From Nematopogon swammerdamellus (taxonomy: Eukaryota > Arthropoda > Insecta > Lepidoptera > Adelidae): 64,000 nucleotides of DNA. The position numbers and the translations under genes are program-made. Of the stretch, positions 41,037 to 51,724 are shown one piece after another. The stretch is taken from the NCBI GenBank assembly GCA_946902875.1, contig OX336355.1:11104347-11168346 (forward strand), read 5' to 3'. The notes beneath the pieces were generated by a model that was given only the letters and a program-made list of their open reading frames with translations, was not told where the DNA came from and did no database searches. The stretch's first letter is position 1, and each line of letters starts with the position of its first letter.

Positions 41037-41770
41037 GTATTCTGCTGTAATTTACCAGAGGCTCGATTATGAGATTTTTTGAAACTTTTTTGCGTGCAAA
41101 TAAGTAAATATTTGTATAAATAAAAGATGAAGAACCTCTAGCGGGCCATTTGGTACTAAAATTGCCATATTTGGTACTAAAATTATAGAGTCTTCATTGC
41201 CCTGTTCTGCTGGTCCAGGGTGCTCAAAAGGACCAATGTCGACGACGTGGCCTGAAGGAGGCTTTCTCATATTAAAAAGACGAATTCTTTAATATAATTT
41301 TTAATGGTGAACTTTTTCGTTTGTTTTATTTTTTTCTTGCAATTCTCTTTTTAAGTCATTTTGGCCAGTGTCATGTAAGTGAGGATTCATGGTCAAATGA
41401 GGTCAATTAAGTCTTGTATCTAGGCCAGATCAAAATATGTAGGCAAGTGACATAACATATTTTTTCCTTGCGCCCATCGCTTGCACAAATATTTGCTTGA
41501 GCAAGTTATGGTGGCTCCACACATGGTTATTCGTATTCGTGATTGTTGCAAACATTTTAGTTTTATCTCGCTCTAACCAAGCCATTAAAGGGAGACGAAA
41601 CGGAAATGTTTGCCAAATATTTGTGTACATACAGCCAAGTGTGGTGCTAGCATACATATACACAAAGAAATGTCAAATAAAACATCTCATAATCGAACCT
41701 CAGTCTTCTTGCAGCACAACACCGATTACTCTGCTATCCTCCATTCTCGGAATATAGCGTGTGTACATAC
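41037..41770 (+). repeat. Family A 3' part split by an insertion
   Basis: TCTGCTGTAATTTACCAG on the left continues at 41701 with CAGTCTTCTTGCAGCACAAC and ends AATATAGCGTGTGTACATAC. Removing 41059-41700 plus one CAG restores the family A sequence. Confidence 0.75.
41059..41700. mobile_element. 642-bp terminal-inverted-repeat element, CAG duplicated
   Basis: The termini AGGCTCGATTATGAGAT (left) and ATCTCATAATCGAACCT (right) form a 17-bp inverted repeat with one mismatch. CAG lies on both sides (41056-41058, 41701-41703). No transposase is present, so it is non-autonomous. A 3-bp duplication would fit, for example, a PIF/Harbinger-like origin, but the termini are not diagnostic. Inside, CACAAATATTTG-type dyads occur near 41480 and 41620. 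Confidence 0.65.
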
Positions 41771-41785
41771 ACACACGCTATATTC
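41750..41785. repeat. 36-bp palindrome at a family A end
   Basis: GAATATAGCGTGTGT and ACACACGCTATATTC are perfect reverse complements around ACATAC. It looks like the family A tail copied back on itself. Confidence 0.65.
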
Positions 41786-41884
41786 GACGCTATATGCAAG
41801 TTTATGCTTTCTTAAGAATAAGAAATCAAATTAAATCAAAATTAAAAATCGTTCATTATATAACACGTGCAGTCACCGCTGTCC

Positions 41885-42225
41885 TCTACATTTTTTTTAT
41901 AGAAATCGCGACATGTGGCCCTATCCACCCATAAGGTGTCTGACGAAGTTCATGGACATTCGGTCGTAGGCGGGGGTTGCGAATGCCATGCCGGCCTGAC
42001 AGGTGCCTATTATCACACCTTTCTTGAGGGACCCGAGACTATACATACTTGGGGGAAATATGTGGGCAGGGAGAATGTTCCAGATTTTACCAGTTCTGTG
42101 GAGGTAAGATCTGCACAACTGATTGGTACGCATCCGCGGTAAGTTCAGCGTATAGGCATTCAGTCCCTGCCCAGTGCGCGTTGTGTGGAGGTGGAAAGGG
42201 GACGGCGGAATCGACATATCGGATG
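41885..42225 (-). pseudogene. LINE 3' end, family G, with C-terminal frame
   Basis: The minus frame (42217-41921) is 98 codons long and includes RTNQLCRSYLHRTGKIW, NILPAHIFPPSMYSLGSLKK and GTCQAGMAFATPAYD. The L(C)RS(F/Y)LHRTGK.WN.LPA..FP core is a common C-terminal signature of CR1/jockey-group LINE proteins, just after the thumb. Catalytic domains are missing. The left edge (TTTTTTATAGAAATCGCGAC) is the 3' end in minus sense. Two shorter relatives lie at 17108-17425 and 17703-17930. Confidence 0.7.
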
Positions 42226-42299
42226 TATTAGCGTGTGCGGATATCTTAACTTGAAATTAATTATGTACATCCTGCTGAAAACAGAATTGTTACTTATAT

Positions 42300-42410
42300 A
42301 TACATGTCCAGAAGTTTGCAAGTGGGATCAACTGCTATTCAAATGGCAAAAGCTCAGTATATATGGACCAATAATTTTTTTAAACCTACCAAGTTTGGCT
42401 ACACTTATTT
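42300..42410 (+). repeat. Two-copy repeat, copy 2
   Basis: Homologous to 39495-39650 (ATGGCAAAAGCTCAG, ATATGGACCAATAATTT, CCAAGTTTGGCTACAC). Confidence 0.5.
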
Positions 42411-42419
42411 CAGGCTAAA

Positions 42420-43610
42420 CCTTCCTCTTTGATTCGCTACAGGTACCTAGTCTGTTAGAAATATTTAAACATCTCCGTTACTTATACATGTCTACTAGTT
42501 TGATGTAAGTTTTTATCCACAAGGCAGCACTCACCCAATATTTATTACCAGTAGTGCAGGGATAGTGCAAGGGAGACACTAATGTATCGCTTACAACACG
42601 ATGCGTTTCTTTTGCATTCGAATCCCGAAGCAGTAGCGAAGTGCTGGCAAATTGCACTTATATGACTATCATAATGTCACAAGGTCTGAAGTACCAGGTG
42701 CTTCTTACCTTGTAATGGAACTTAATCTCCATGCGTCTTAGGTTTAGTTTTAATTACAGATTAAGTCTATTGCCTTGAGTGTATTTACATTTAATTAAAT
42801 TCAATTAACTTTTTCAGTTGAGAACTTAAATACTAATGGATATTCCTTAATTTTGAAGTAAAACCATTTTTAATTTTGCCGTAAGGATGATAGTAGAACG
42901 TAACATTTACAATATACAATCAAAATTAAATTAGTAAAATTATAATACAATTCTGTTATCATTGTGTGTAATCAAATGAAATCCAATTAAAGCTAATTAC
43001 AAAATAAAATGGAAACTAAAACTACCTATCAAATTAAAATTACCTAAAACTACAGTTAAAATCTAAATCAAAAAGTCCAACAAGGCCATAAAATTATATA
43101 GGTTTTGCGCAGTACATATTAAAAAAGAGGAGGTTTATAAATATAAAATATAGATTTCTCTAGGTATGTATTTGTAATTAATGTGTTTTTCAATGGGGCT
43201 GGCATGGTCACTGTGTGCACAAAAGCCCCAATAAAATAAAGATTAAAAAAAATCCGATAGTCCTACGAATAAATAATATAAGTTGATTTTTCTTCCTTGC
43301 AATGTTTGAAATATTTACCTGTATTTATTCAACCAATACCTATATTTAATTTATCACCCAGCAGGCACGACTGTGCAGTAGTATTCTACATTCGTAAAAT
43401 ATTCCTATTTTGTATTTTTCGCCTTCCGTTCCGTATTCAAATGTGACGATGACAAATATGACGTCATTTCCTTTGTCTCATTGCGTACCGCACCGGAAAC
43501 TGATTTCTTCCAGTTTCCACATGAAAATATGAGCGAGCGAGGGAGAGAGCTTGGCCTACATTATTTACAAGTTTGTAGGTATGCACTTACAGTTCCCCGC
43601 AGCAAATAAT
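42420..43610. other. AT-rich stretch, no gene seen
   Basis: No supported feature. Confidence 0.35.
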
Positions 43611-43617
43611 GCTTGTC

Positions 43618-43731
43618 GAGCTTTAGAAAGAGACCATCCGGTTGTAGAGCGTCGTCCCTATCGTACGAACTCGCACGTTTATGTGCGACAGGGACAACAC
43701 TATACAACCGGATTGTCTCTTTCTAAAGCTC
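43618..43731. mobile_element. 114-bp MITE
   Basis: The left arm GAGCTTTAGAAAGAGACCAT continues CCGGTTGTA and GTCGTCCCTATCG. The right arm is its mirror, ending ATTGTCTCTTTCTAAAGCTC. The arms are over 35 bp with a few mismatches. A half copy is at 63935-63998 and a fragment at 336-375. Confidence 0.75.
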
Positions 43732-43808
43732 AGGAACGGTGCCTAACGTATGAGTACCCACTACATATATATGAAATAGATCTTATTAATTTAATTATCT
43801 TTAATATA

Positions 43809-44756
43809 CAGGGTGTCCAGCGGCAGATTTCAAACTTTAAAAATTTATATAAAAAAAAAACGACAGTGTTTATTTAAAATATTTTAATGAAAATGCAAGA
43901 TAATAAATGCGGATTTGATTTTTGGAAACCACGTTTTCTAAATGTCGACCATTGAGCCGCACACACTCTTCGAGTCTAGCTCGCATGTTTTTGAATACGC
44001 GTTTGCAGAGCGCCTGTGAAATGTTGCCGATTTCAGATCGGATATTTTCTTTTAATTCTGTCACAGTGCCTGCATTTGATTTGTCTAGGACAGATTTTAG
44101 ATATCCCCATAAAAAAAAGTCACAAGGGCTCAAATCCGGTGACCGAGGTGACCACGGTATGCTGCCGTTGCGAGAGATGTTTTTTTCAGGAAAAAACTGT
44201 CGAACTGCATTCATAGACACATTGGCCGTATGTGCGGTAGCCCCATCCTGCTGGAATCAAGTGTTTCGGTTAAAATATAGACTATTCTGCAGTTCCGACA
44301 TAAAAAAATTATCAATCATCTCAGAATATCTCTCTGAATTTATTTGGCCGCTCTGGTTTTCGAAGAAATACGGCCCTATTAAGGTGGATGCCGACATTGC
44401 ACACCACACGATAACCTTAGGCTTGTGTAAAGGTTATTAATGCATTTTTTTTTTTGGGTTGCGCACATCCCAGTAACGAAAATTTTGTTTGTTCACATAA
44501 CTTCCAATGTGAAAAGGGGCTTCATCACTAAAGAAAATGTTCCCCATGCGTGCATCAGTCCGAAAGTTAGGGAAAAACCACTTAATAAGACGTAAACCTC
44601 GACGGCAAAAGCGCGATGCTCTCCAGTCCACTGTTCCATGGCATCGAAAAAATCCAAAACTTTGCTGCGTCGAATGGCGCCATTTTTATTTTGACAGATT
44701 GACGCGTTCGAAAATTAAAAATGTTCGAAGTTTGAAATCTGCCACTGGACACCCGT
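43809..44756 (-). mobile_element. Tc1/mariner-superfamily element, internally deleted
   Basis: It is flanked by TA on both sides (43807-43808, 44757-44758), with terminal inverted repeats of about 30 bp (CAGGGTGTCCAGCGGCAG left; the right end is the mirror of ACGGGTGTCCAGTGGCAG). At 948 bp it is shorter than the 1.2-1.3 kb usual for such elements. The missing part is the N-terminal DNA-binding region of the transposase. Confidence 0.88.
43870..44639 (-). pseudogene. mariner-type transposase, broken
   Basis: The minus strand has an N-terminal start with MEQWTGEHRAFAVEV (ATG at 44639). It jumps in another frame to LIKWFFPNFRTDARMGN and the DDE-domain segment IFFSDEAPFHIGSYVNKQNF (44631-44437). 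Further on, in shifted frames, come KPKVIVWCAMS and IGPYFFENQSGQ, and finally SMNAVRQFF and SPDLSPCDFFLWGYLK (44220-43870). The D of FSDEA and the D of SPDLSPCD are the expected first catalytic and C-terminal motif residues. The enzyme would cut and rejoin DNA at TA sites. Loss of the helix-turn-helix region and several frameshifts or stops make it inactive. No attempt is made to restore the frame. Confidence 0.8.
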
Positions 44757-44831
44757 TACATTGCGCGATCACTTAAATACTCTTATTTCTCCAGCATAGA
44801 TTTCGGCGATCAACAAAAGTGCCAAACTTTT

Positions 44832-45482
44832 AGGGTTCCGTAGCTCAAAAGGAAAAGACTGAACCCTTATAAGACCACTTCGTTGCCTGTCCGTCTGTCT
44901 GTCAATCTGTCAAGTCAAGACGCTTTTTCTCAGGAACTGGTAGAGGCATCAGTTGAAATTAATATCAAATACTAGGTCTACGGTCCCTCGGAGTTGTAAA
45001 AAATTCAAGCTTCTAAATCAACACAATAAAATATTATGAATATTTATACATATTATGAATATTTTGATACTCGCAAACTCACTCATAAAAAAAACCAATA
45101 GGGTACATCCCGTTGACCTAGAATAATGAAATTTGGCAAGAAGCAAGCTCTCACGAAAATAGTTGATTTGTAGTTATGTCACGTAAAAAAATATTTTTTC
45201 AAAGTGTTTCTATTTGATCCATGGTAAAAACGGTAATACATACAAGCGTCAAACTTGGTGTGAATATAGTGCAAACTCTAAATATATGAAATGAAGGGAA
45301 GCGCTGGCATGGCACCTAGTTCACCCGGTGTTATGGGCTAACATCACGGATGCTGTATGTGATGTAGCCAACCGTGTCAGTTTCCATTAAAAAAAAATAC
45401 AACAAAATAATAAAAACCGGACAATTACGTGGTAGTACGGAACCCTCGGTGCGCGAGTCCGACTCACACTTGCCCCGTTTTT
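44832..45482 (+). repeat. Family I repeat, long form, with nested SINE
   Basis: It starts TTTTAGGGTTCCGTAGCTC, has (GTCT)n, AATTAATATCAAATACTAGG and GGGTACATCCCGTTGACC, and ends GTGCGCGAGTCCGACTCACA plus a T run. A family B SINE piece sits at 45284-45392 and is absent from the corresponding place in the copy at 1690-1882 (GTGCAAACTCC next to ACAACAAAATAAAAACC). Confidence 0.65.
45284..45392 (+). repeat. Family B SINE tail nested in family I
   Basis: GAAATGAAGGGAAGCGCTGG, CATCACGGATGCTGTATGTG and CCGTGTCAGTTTCCATT with an A run. Confidence 0.75.
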
Positions 45483-45484
45483 TT

Positions 45485-47178
45485 TTACTTTCATTAAAGC
45501 AGCTGTATTCTTCAATTGAAACCAAAATTAGGTTTCATCGCGGATTACAAATTAACCGTAGATTTGAGAAGCATTAAATTACAGCAGATAAAGAATAGTA
45601 CATTCTAGAAACACAGAAATAAGTTGAAAAAATCTCTCACTTCCAAGATCTCATTATTTTAAAAGTTATCTAGAGAAAAACTAAAATCTATATTTATAAT
45701 ATGGATTGGATATGTAGAAGGCGAGTTTGAAAAAGACCTTAATTCATCTTACAAAATTAACACGAGTGATCGAACAGTTAATTTAGTTCGTAAGCTCGCA
45801 CGCGGCGGTCACGTGTCCGCTAAATCTACGCCAAATTTATTTTCGAAATTTTTTTTTGTTGATTTTTTGTTATTGTGTTTTATCGCAGGGTGTGACTGGG
45901 GTTTGTTTTTGGTAGTTAATAGGTTGAGTTGTGTTGGGGAGATGGTGACGACGGCGATGAGCTGAAATTGGTTTAAGCAAACGGTTATTTTGATATTCAA
46001 ATGTATGGTAATTTTCAAGGCATATTGTTATATCGTAATGATCAATAAGTTTGGTTATAAATAAATTCGCTCCATAAATAATTAAACTTATATAAAATGT
46101 GAGAAACCCTTTGAAACAAATAATAGCTACAGAAACCTAATTAAATATATTTTCACTATATAAGACCACCACTAAAAAAATTAATCAAAACCAATCTGGA
46201 GAAATACAAACAGAAAATCGACAAGGACCCGAATGAGCTGACTAAAGGACTGATGTCAACAGAAAGGACCTTCATCAGACTGAAGAGGAGAGCGCCGAAA
46301 GACCTTATAACAACATAGACGGTTGTGTATAATAAAATGGGTTTGCTAATGAGCAATCTCCATGCAAGATTTGAATTCATGCTAACCTACTGATAAATGT
46401 CGGCAAGACAGATTACAAAGGGGAAAAATTGTTCTTTGTCTCAAATGTCCCAAATTGAAATTGTCAACCATTCAACTTCATTTTCATTAAATATTTCCCT
46501 AGTAAATCTGTCTAACGGTACTTGTGGATCCATATTTTCATTATTGCAACTCGCCTAGAACTTACTTTAGTATCTTACCGTCATTGTGTACCTTAAAAAA
46601 TCACATTGAATGTTTTTTTTTACTCAAAGAACCCTGTAACCAAATACAAAATTAATAATCCGCGTTGCTCACCAAACCGAGATGATCTTCAAAGAAACAA
46701 TTACAACACCAACTTACTAAAGTAGCGGGTAATTATTCAACCGACACGCTAAAGATGAAACAGTGAGGGGGTATGTTAACGACGACGCTCTCAAAAACAT
46801 CCATTTACTAATTTTACACCTGAGTTCGTTCATTAGTCAAGGTGAATCTCTCCAGTATCACGCTTTCTATCTGATAATGACGTGAAATTAATTATTGAGT
46901 AATTAAAGTTTGTGTGATTTTATTCACGTTTCCTATCTATGTGTAGCCGTCGCATAACTCAAACGATAAGATACAATAATAAACCCAGAGAAAAGTTGTT
47001 AAAATTATGCACGATATGAACTTGGAACGAAAATTAAATCACTAGTAAGTTTTTCATCAAGAAAATTTTATCTAATAAAATCAAACCACAAAATTACTAA
47101 AAACAGATAAAGACATGTATATTTATATATTCAATTAATAATAATGGAAAATCTCGAACAAATAAATCAATAATAATA
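45485..47178. other. AT-rich stretch, no gene seen
   Basis: Several short frames exist, but none with a recognisable product or splice context. Confidence 0.35.
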
Positions 47179-47181
47179 TAC

Positions 47182-47450
47182 ACGGTGTTGCAGTTGCCCC
47201 CGTAATATTTTTAACTGGCATAAGAGGGTTATTCTATATGTGAAACTAAAAAAATTCCGCGGCGAAAAAAAAAATTTTGAAACAAAAGAAAAATTGTTTT
47301 TCCATACAAATTTTAAATACCTATTCTCAAAATGTATGGAGAAAAACATTTTTTTTTCTTCAAATTAAAAAGTCGTAGAACAAAAGTAGTTCTATTTCAC
47401 GTACAGAATCGCCCCCTTTCGGGTTTTACGGTTGGAGTTGCAACACCGTG
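47182..47450. mobile_element. 269-bp Tc1/mariner-type MITE
   Basis: CACGGTGTTGCAGTTGCCCC at the left is mirrored by GGTTGGAGTTGCAACACCGTG at the right. TA flanks both sides (47180-47181, 47451-47452). No coding capacity; the A/T-rich interior includes two 60-bp segments that are partly self-complementary. Confidence 0.8.
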
Positions 47451-47454
47451 TATA

Positions 47455-49570
47455 TTCACCTATTTAAAGTAATTTTCTGAATTCAGTACATACAAAACAG
47501 GGAGAACATTTTAATTCCGCTTCAATAAAAAATTACAAATTCCTGTTGAGTGAGAATAAAATAAAAATAGTAATTAGCAGCGAGCAGCTTTCTTCCCGTT
47601 CACTAGAATTTTTAATCCCTGACGGGTAGCACAATGAAATTAGAATTTCTTGAAATGAGGGTTGTCACAAACAGAAACGAGAAGAAAAATGCATTCTTTG
47701 TGAACGTTAACATTATTTTTTATATAATATAAAAATAATATAACAATAAAGAAAGTGTGGATTAAGTTATTGGGTGTTTATTGATATTTCTTAACTTTAT
47801 GTCAGTAGAAGTTTGAATTATATTGTAAAAAAATTTGAACGTATGTAAAAGAGTATTTTACAACAATAAATAGATAATAACTTAAAAATCATAAAGCAAT
47901 AATAAAAACAAATCATATTATATTGTTTTCTGCTACCTGTAAAAAATTGTTTTTATCCTCCTATAGCTATAGTTGGTGTTTCGCTGAGCTTGGTATAGCG
48001 TGGAGAGTATTGACTGTTTCTGGCTGTTTCTTCATTCGACTGATTTTTCGTCATTCTCTATAAAAAATCATAAAGGAACTAAATCTAATAATAAATACGC
48101 TTACATTGAACAAATAAAATAAATAAATAAAAATAAAATCGCCCACCTCTCGGATAAAGCAACCCTAAACTAGCGACGTCTTAATCTTTCCTCATTTTCG
48201 CTGCCATATTTTTTCACGACGACAATTAGTTCCTTCTTACGGAAGCTTTGTTGAGTCATAAAAAAATTACAAGAAAACTGTCGAGGGAAATGCGGCACGA
48301 AGCCAACGTTGGCTTTGGTGTTAAAAGATTACAAGTAATTATTTTGGTAATTATTTTTGGGATTAAAGAGGTGGTAGGTGTTATTTTTAGGGACTTTGCA
48401 GCATATTTTTATAACAAGAGTGTCTTAGGGATTTCCACAAGCTAGGATATTGGAGCAGATATTACCGAATTATTTAAAGTTAGAAAGGCTTACAAATAAC
48501 CATATGTTATTGTATGAATAGTTTTCTTATCGCTCACTCTCTTATGTTTTACCTTTGTATTGTATTTTTCTGCAGTAATAAAAAAGATCGCTTATAGCGA
48601 AAATATTTTTTCTTATTTTCCTTGCGTTTTTATTTCAAGGTTTTCCTTAAATCCCATATAAATTCAAACGCGCATTGTCTTGTTCTTCGACACTTAACCT
48701 GGTCCTCGAACCCTAGCTCCTCACGGTCGAGCCCGGCGCCATTTATTATATTCTAACTTCAACATCAAGTTCTTACGAATTTATCAGAATTCCAAAATCA
48801 CAATATTGGCTGACTCAAGACCAGTCCTTCAACGTCCGGCTTGGGAAATTGCTATACGGCTTCATCTTTCCCAACAACGCTAACTTTTAGTTAGATACAT
48901 GACAAAGGCCTCGCCGGCTGTCGCCTCAAAGGAAAGACCTAACTCTTTGGGAATACACCGCCGAAAATATTTAATCACTTCAAAGTCACTAAACGTATGT
49001 AAAACCGCTTAGCGATTTAGTATAACGTGACCACAGTTTCTGATAAGCATCCTCGGACCTACTTGCACGAGGTAAAGATGTAGGAAAGTGCTGAAAAGGC
49101 ATATTCTTTAATTGGCTCTAGTAGAGAGATGAATTCGAAAAGCCCAAGGCTGAGCTCTATGTAGTTAAATAAACATCGCACTTACACGAAGTAATTAAGC
49201 GTAGAAAAATTCTGAAGGCCGATCTGTATGTAGGTAGTTGTACGATTTTCTCTCACAAAGTATTTATTTATTTATTGTTACAATTGCAATCACATAGGCA
49301 TGGTAACAAATTGTAGATACACTTATCAAAAGTTTAGAACAAAACCAGATAAAAAATACACATTAATCTAATACAATGAATGTACACCATACAAGTAAGT
49401 GTGTGACTAAGTCATGCGCAGGCAGAGGTGGTCAAAAAACTTTGTGGCCAATATATATATTCTGAAAACGTATTGATAACAGAAAATAAACTCTTTATTG
49501 GCCACAGAAACAAATAAAAATATGTATTTATGATTGTTGTGTATGATGATTTTTCTGGTAAAGAAGTAGA
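47455..49570. other. AT-rich stretch, no gene seen
   Basis: Near 48300 lies a 16-bp palindrome (AAGCCAACGTTGGCTT). No other supported feature. Confidence 0.35.
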
Positions 49571-49571
49571 A

Positions 49572-49700
49572 CAGTTTTTATGTAATCTGGTATGAGTCGG
49601 AGGGGCCAAAGCACAAGCTCCGAACAGGCAATATCACCTCCGAGAAGTTAGGTGCCATACCGGAGACTTCCCTGGATTGCTGGCTATACTGGACTAGATT
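49572..49700 (-). repeat. Family C SINE tail
   Basis: TATGTAATCTGGTATGAGTC, CACCTCCGAGAAGTTAGGTG and ATTGCTGGCTATACTGGAC match family C. Confidence 0.75.
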
Positions 49701-49704
49701 AAAG

Positions 49705-50400
49705 TGCGCAAAAGACCACTATCATTGATCCTTCCCAGTTAATCTTTCGTAGTAAGAGGACCTTTTATTTAAAATCCTCTTTTCCCTCAGTTATAATCAG
49801 GGGGTCTCTTCCTAGGGCAGTGAGTCACTTTCGAAATGTGAACTCACGCGATACAGGAGCGTGAGAGCGAATGAGCGAGCGTGGAAGTGAGACGATAATC
49901 AAATGATGAGCGTAGAAAAGAGCTTCACGCGAAAGAAACTCGCGTGAAACTTTATGAATCCATCGCAGGTCTAGTATTCGGCTAAGCGCTGTTTGCGTCT
50001 AGTACGTTGAACGCCTTATTGTGCGCTGTCGGCAACAGAGCAGCTCGACTTAATGTGTGGTTGGATTAGCAAGAACCGGCGCTCGCCTGTGCGCTGTGTT
50101 TTGTGGAGGTGACTCGCTTGATGGACGACGATAGGATATTATGGAAGATGTCACTATAAAAATCAGACTGTGATGCGATATTGCTAGCCATACTAGATCT
50201 ACTACTCTCTTATGATTTTTCTAAAAACTTCAAATAAAAATTGCGAGTTTTACTCATAACGCAGGGTAACGTAGATTCGCTATACCATACCTGTCAAAAA
50301 ACCATATCCGTCTATCATTTGACTGTCTGCAATGCAAAGTACCTGTGCGCGATCTGTTATTTAGTACCGTAAACATGTACTAATTGATTCTTAGCACGTT
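49705..50400. other. Mostly unique stretch
   Basis: TTCACGCGAAAGAAACTCG continuing to CGTGAA near 49930 forms a small dyad. A moderately GC-rich part at 50000-50130 might be exonic, but no frame or splice pair is convincing. Confidence 0.3.
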
Positions 50401-50404
50401 TCTT

Positions 50405-50630
50405 GTATGGGGACGGCCTATTTTTTTTACTTTTTGCTTGTTTTATTATTTGTTGGCATATCCGCCATAATAACACATATTCTGTAAAATTTTCAACCGG
50501 CTATACCTATTATCGTTCGAAAGATACACCCCTAGGACGGACGGATGAATAGACAGACAGACAGACGGCATATACTTAGTAATAGACTTCCGTACGTATA
50601 CGGAATCTGAAGTTTTCCGTATGGATACGG
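50405..50630 (-). repeat. Family I fragment
   Basis: ATTATTTGTTGGCATATCCG, CATATTCTGTAAAATTTTCA, (GACA)n and CTTCCGTACGTATACGGAAT correspond to family I in reverse. Confidence 0.6.
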
Positions 50631-50795
50631 TTTTTTTTTATGGAAACTGACACGGTTGTATTTGACAACATCCGTGATGTCAGCCCATAACACCGGGTGA
50701 ACTAAGTGCCATGTCAGTGCTTCCCTTCATTTCATGTCGACTACACTGAACTGGACGGAAAACACGAACTATTTACATAGCCGTTTCGACCGACG
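50631..50795 (-). repeat. Family B SINE, 3' two-thirds
   Basis: TTTATGGAAACTGACACGG through ACACGAACTATTTACATAGC and CGTTTCGACCGACG. It joins a MITE fragment at its head side. Confidence 0.75.
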
Positions 50796-50796
50796 C

Positions 50797-50885
50797 TCGC
50801 ATCTTGGGTTCACGCATGTGCAGTGAAACAATTATCTACCCTATGATCTGCGAGTGATGACCTAAAAATCGTTTACTGCGCAGGA
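50797..50885. repeat. Fragment of the CAGTTCCCTC MITE
   Basis: GGGTTCACGCATGTGCAGTG, CTACCCTATGATCTGCGAG and TTTACTGCGCAGG match the interior of the MITE at 51347-51581 in reverse. Confidence 0.65.
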
Positions 50886-51317
50886 ATTAAATTGACATAA
50901 TATGCTAACACACTTCAATCAAATCTGATTGCTAAACTTTAAGCAAGAATTTTCCATTCAGTTTCCTTTTCCATATTTCGAAGCATCTGTGCACGAAATT
51001 AATACCTATATGTACATGATCGTCACACTTACATAGTACCTACGTGTCTAGAAGTAATTAATATTTTCCCGTCAAACCGACACGTCGTTGCCTCTGTCTC
51101 GCCGGAAGTCTGAAACACGACCGAGGCGCTCTTGTAAGAAAACGTTATTAATGTTGAGACTTGGTGATAGTTTTAACACTAATCATGCCGATGACGTGAC
51201 TTTATGCCGGCGGCGTCACACGAGCATTAAATGTAATAGGTTTTCAGTTACTGACAACGAGTAGTATTTCAGCTTCAGTTCTAATCCTCATTAAGAATAA
51301 CATAAAACAATCATATT

Positions 51318-51720
51318 TTTTATTCTTTATTCATCATTCGTATGTACAGTTCCCTCAAAACTAAAATGCCGCTCGACCTAACAGAGCAGTAAACGAATTT
51401 TAGGTCATCCCTCGTAGATCATAGGGATCTACCCTATGATTGATGAATTGCTTCACTGCACATGCGTGAACCCGAGATGCTAGCGGCATTAAAGTCTACC
51501 CTATGTTCTACGAATTATTACCTAAAATTTTATGACTGCGCAGCAGGTAGGTCGAGCGGCATTAAAGTTTTGAGAGAACTGTACACTTCGCCTGAATTTG
51601 TCCAATTGTTTTTACAATCCGATTCTATTACACCCACAAAGAAGAGTCGGCAAGAAACTTCGCAGGGGTTTTTCGTAACGTCTTTGGTTACAATACGTAA
51701 CAGTAACGGAAAGGCGAGGC
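51318..51720 (-). repeat. LINE 3' end, family J, split by a MITE
   Basis: TTATTCTTTATTCATCATTC is followed, after the MITE, by CACTTCGCCTGAATTTGTCC, CCGATTCTATTACACCCAC and GGCAAGAAACTTCGCAGGG. It is homologous to 30205-30370. Confidence 0.7.
51347..51581. mobile_element. 235-bp Tc1/mariner-type MITE with TA duplication
   Basis: CAGTTCCCTCAAAACT at the left is mirrored by AAGTTTTGAGAGAACTG at the right. The inverted arms extend about 80 bp with mismatches (GCCGCTCGACCTA shared). TA lies on both sides (51345-51346, 51582-51583). It is inserted in a family J LINE end whose uninterrupted form is at 30205-30370. Confidence 0.8.
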
Positions 51721-51724
51721 CCAA

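Noticed and set aside
43922..44440. 172-codon plus-strand ORF opposite the transposase
   Set aside because: Antisense shadow of the broken mariner-type transposase; the minus strand carries the recognised motifs.
48248..48445. 65-codon plus-strand ORF with a hydrophobic stretch
   Set aside because: It starts at a non-ATG codon in AT-rich DNA, with no domain or gene context.
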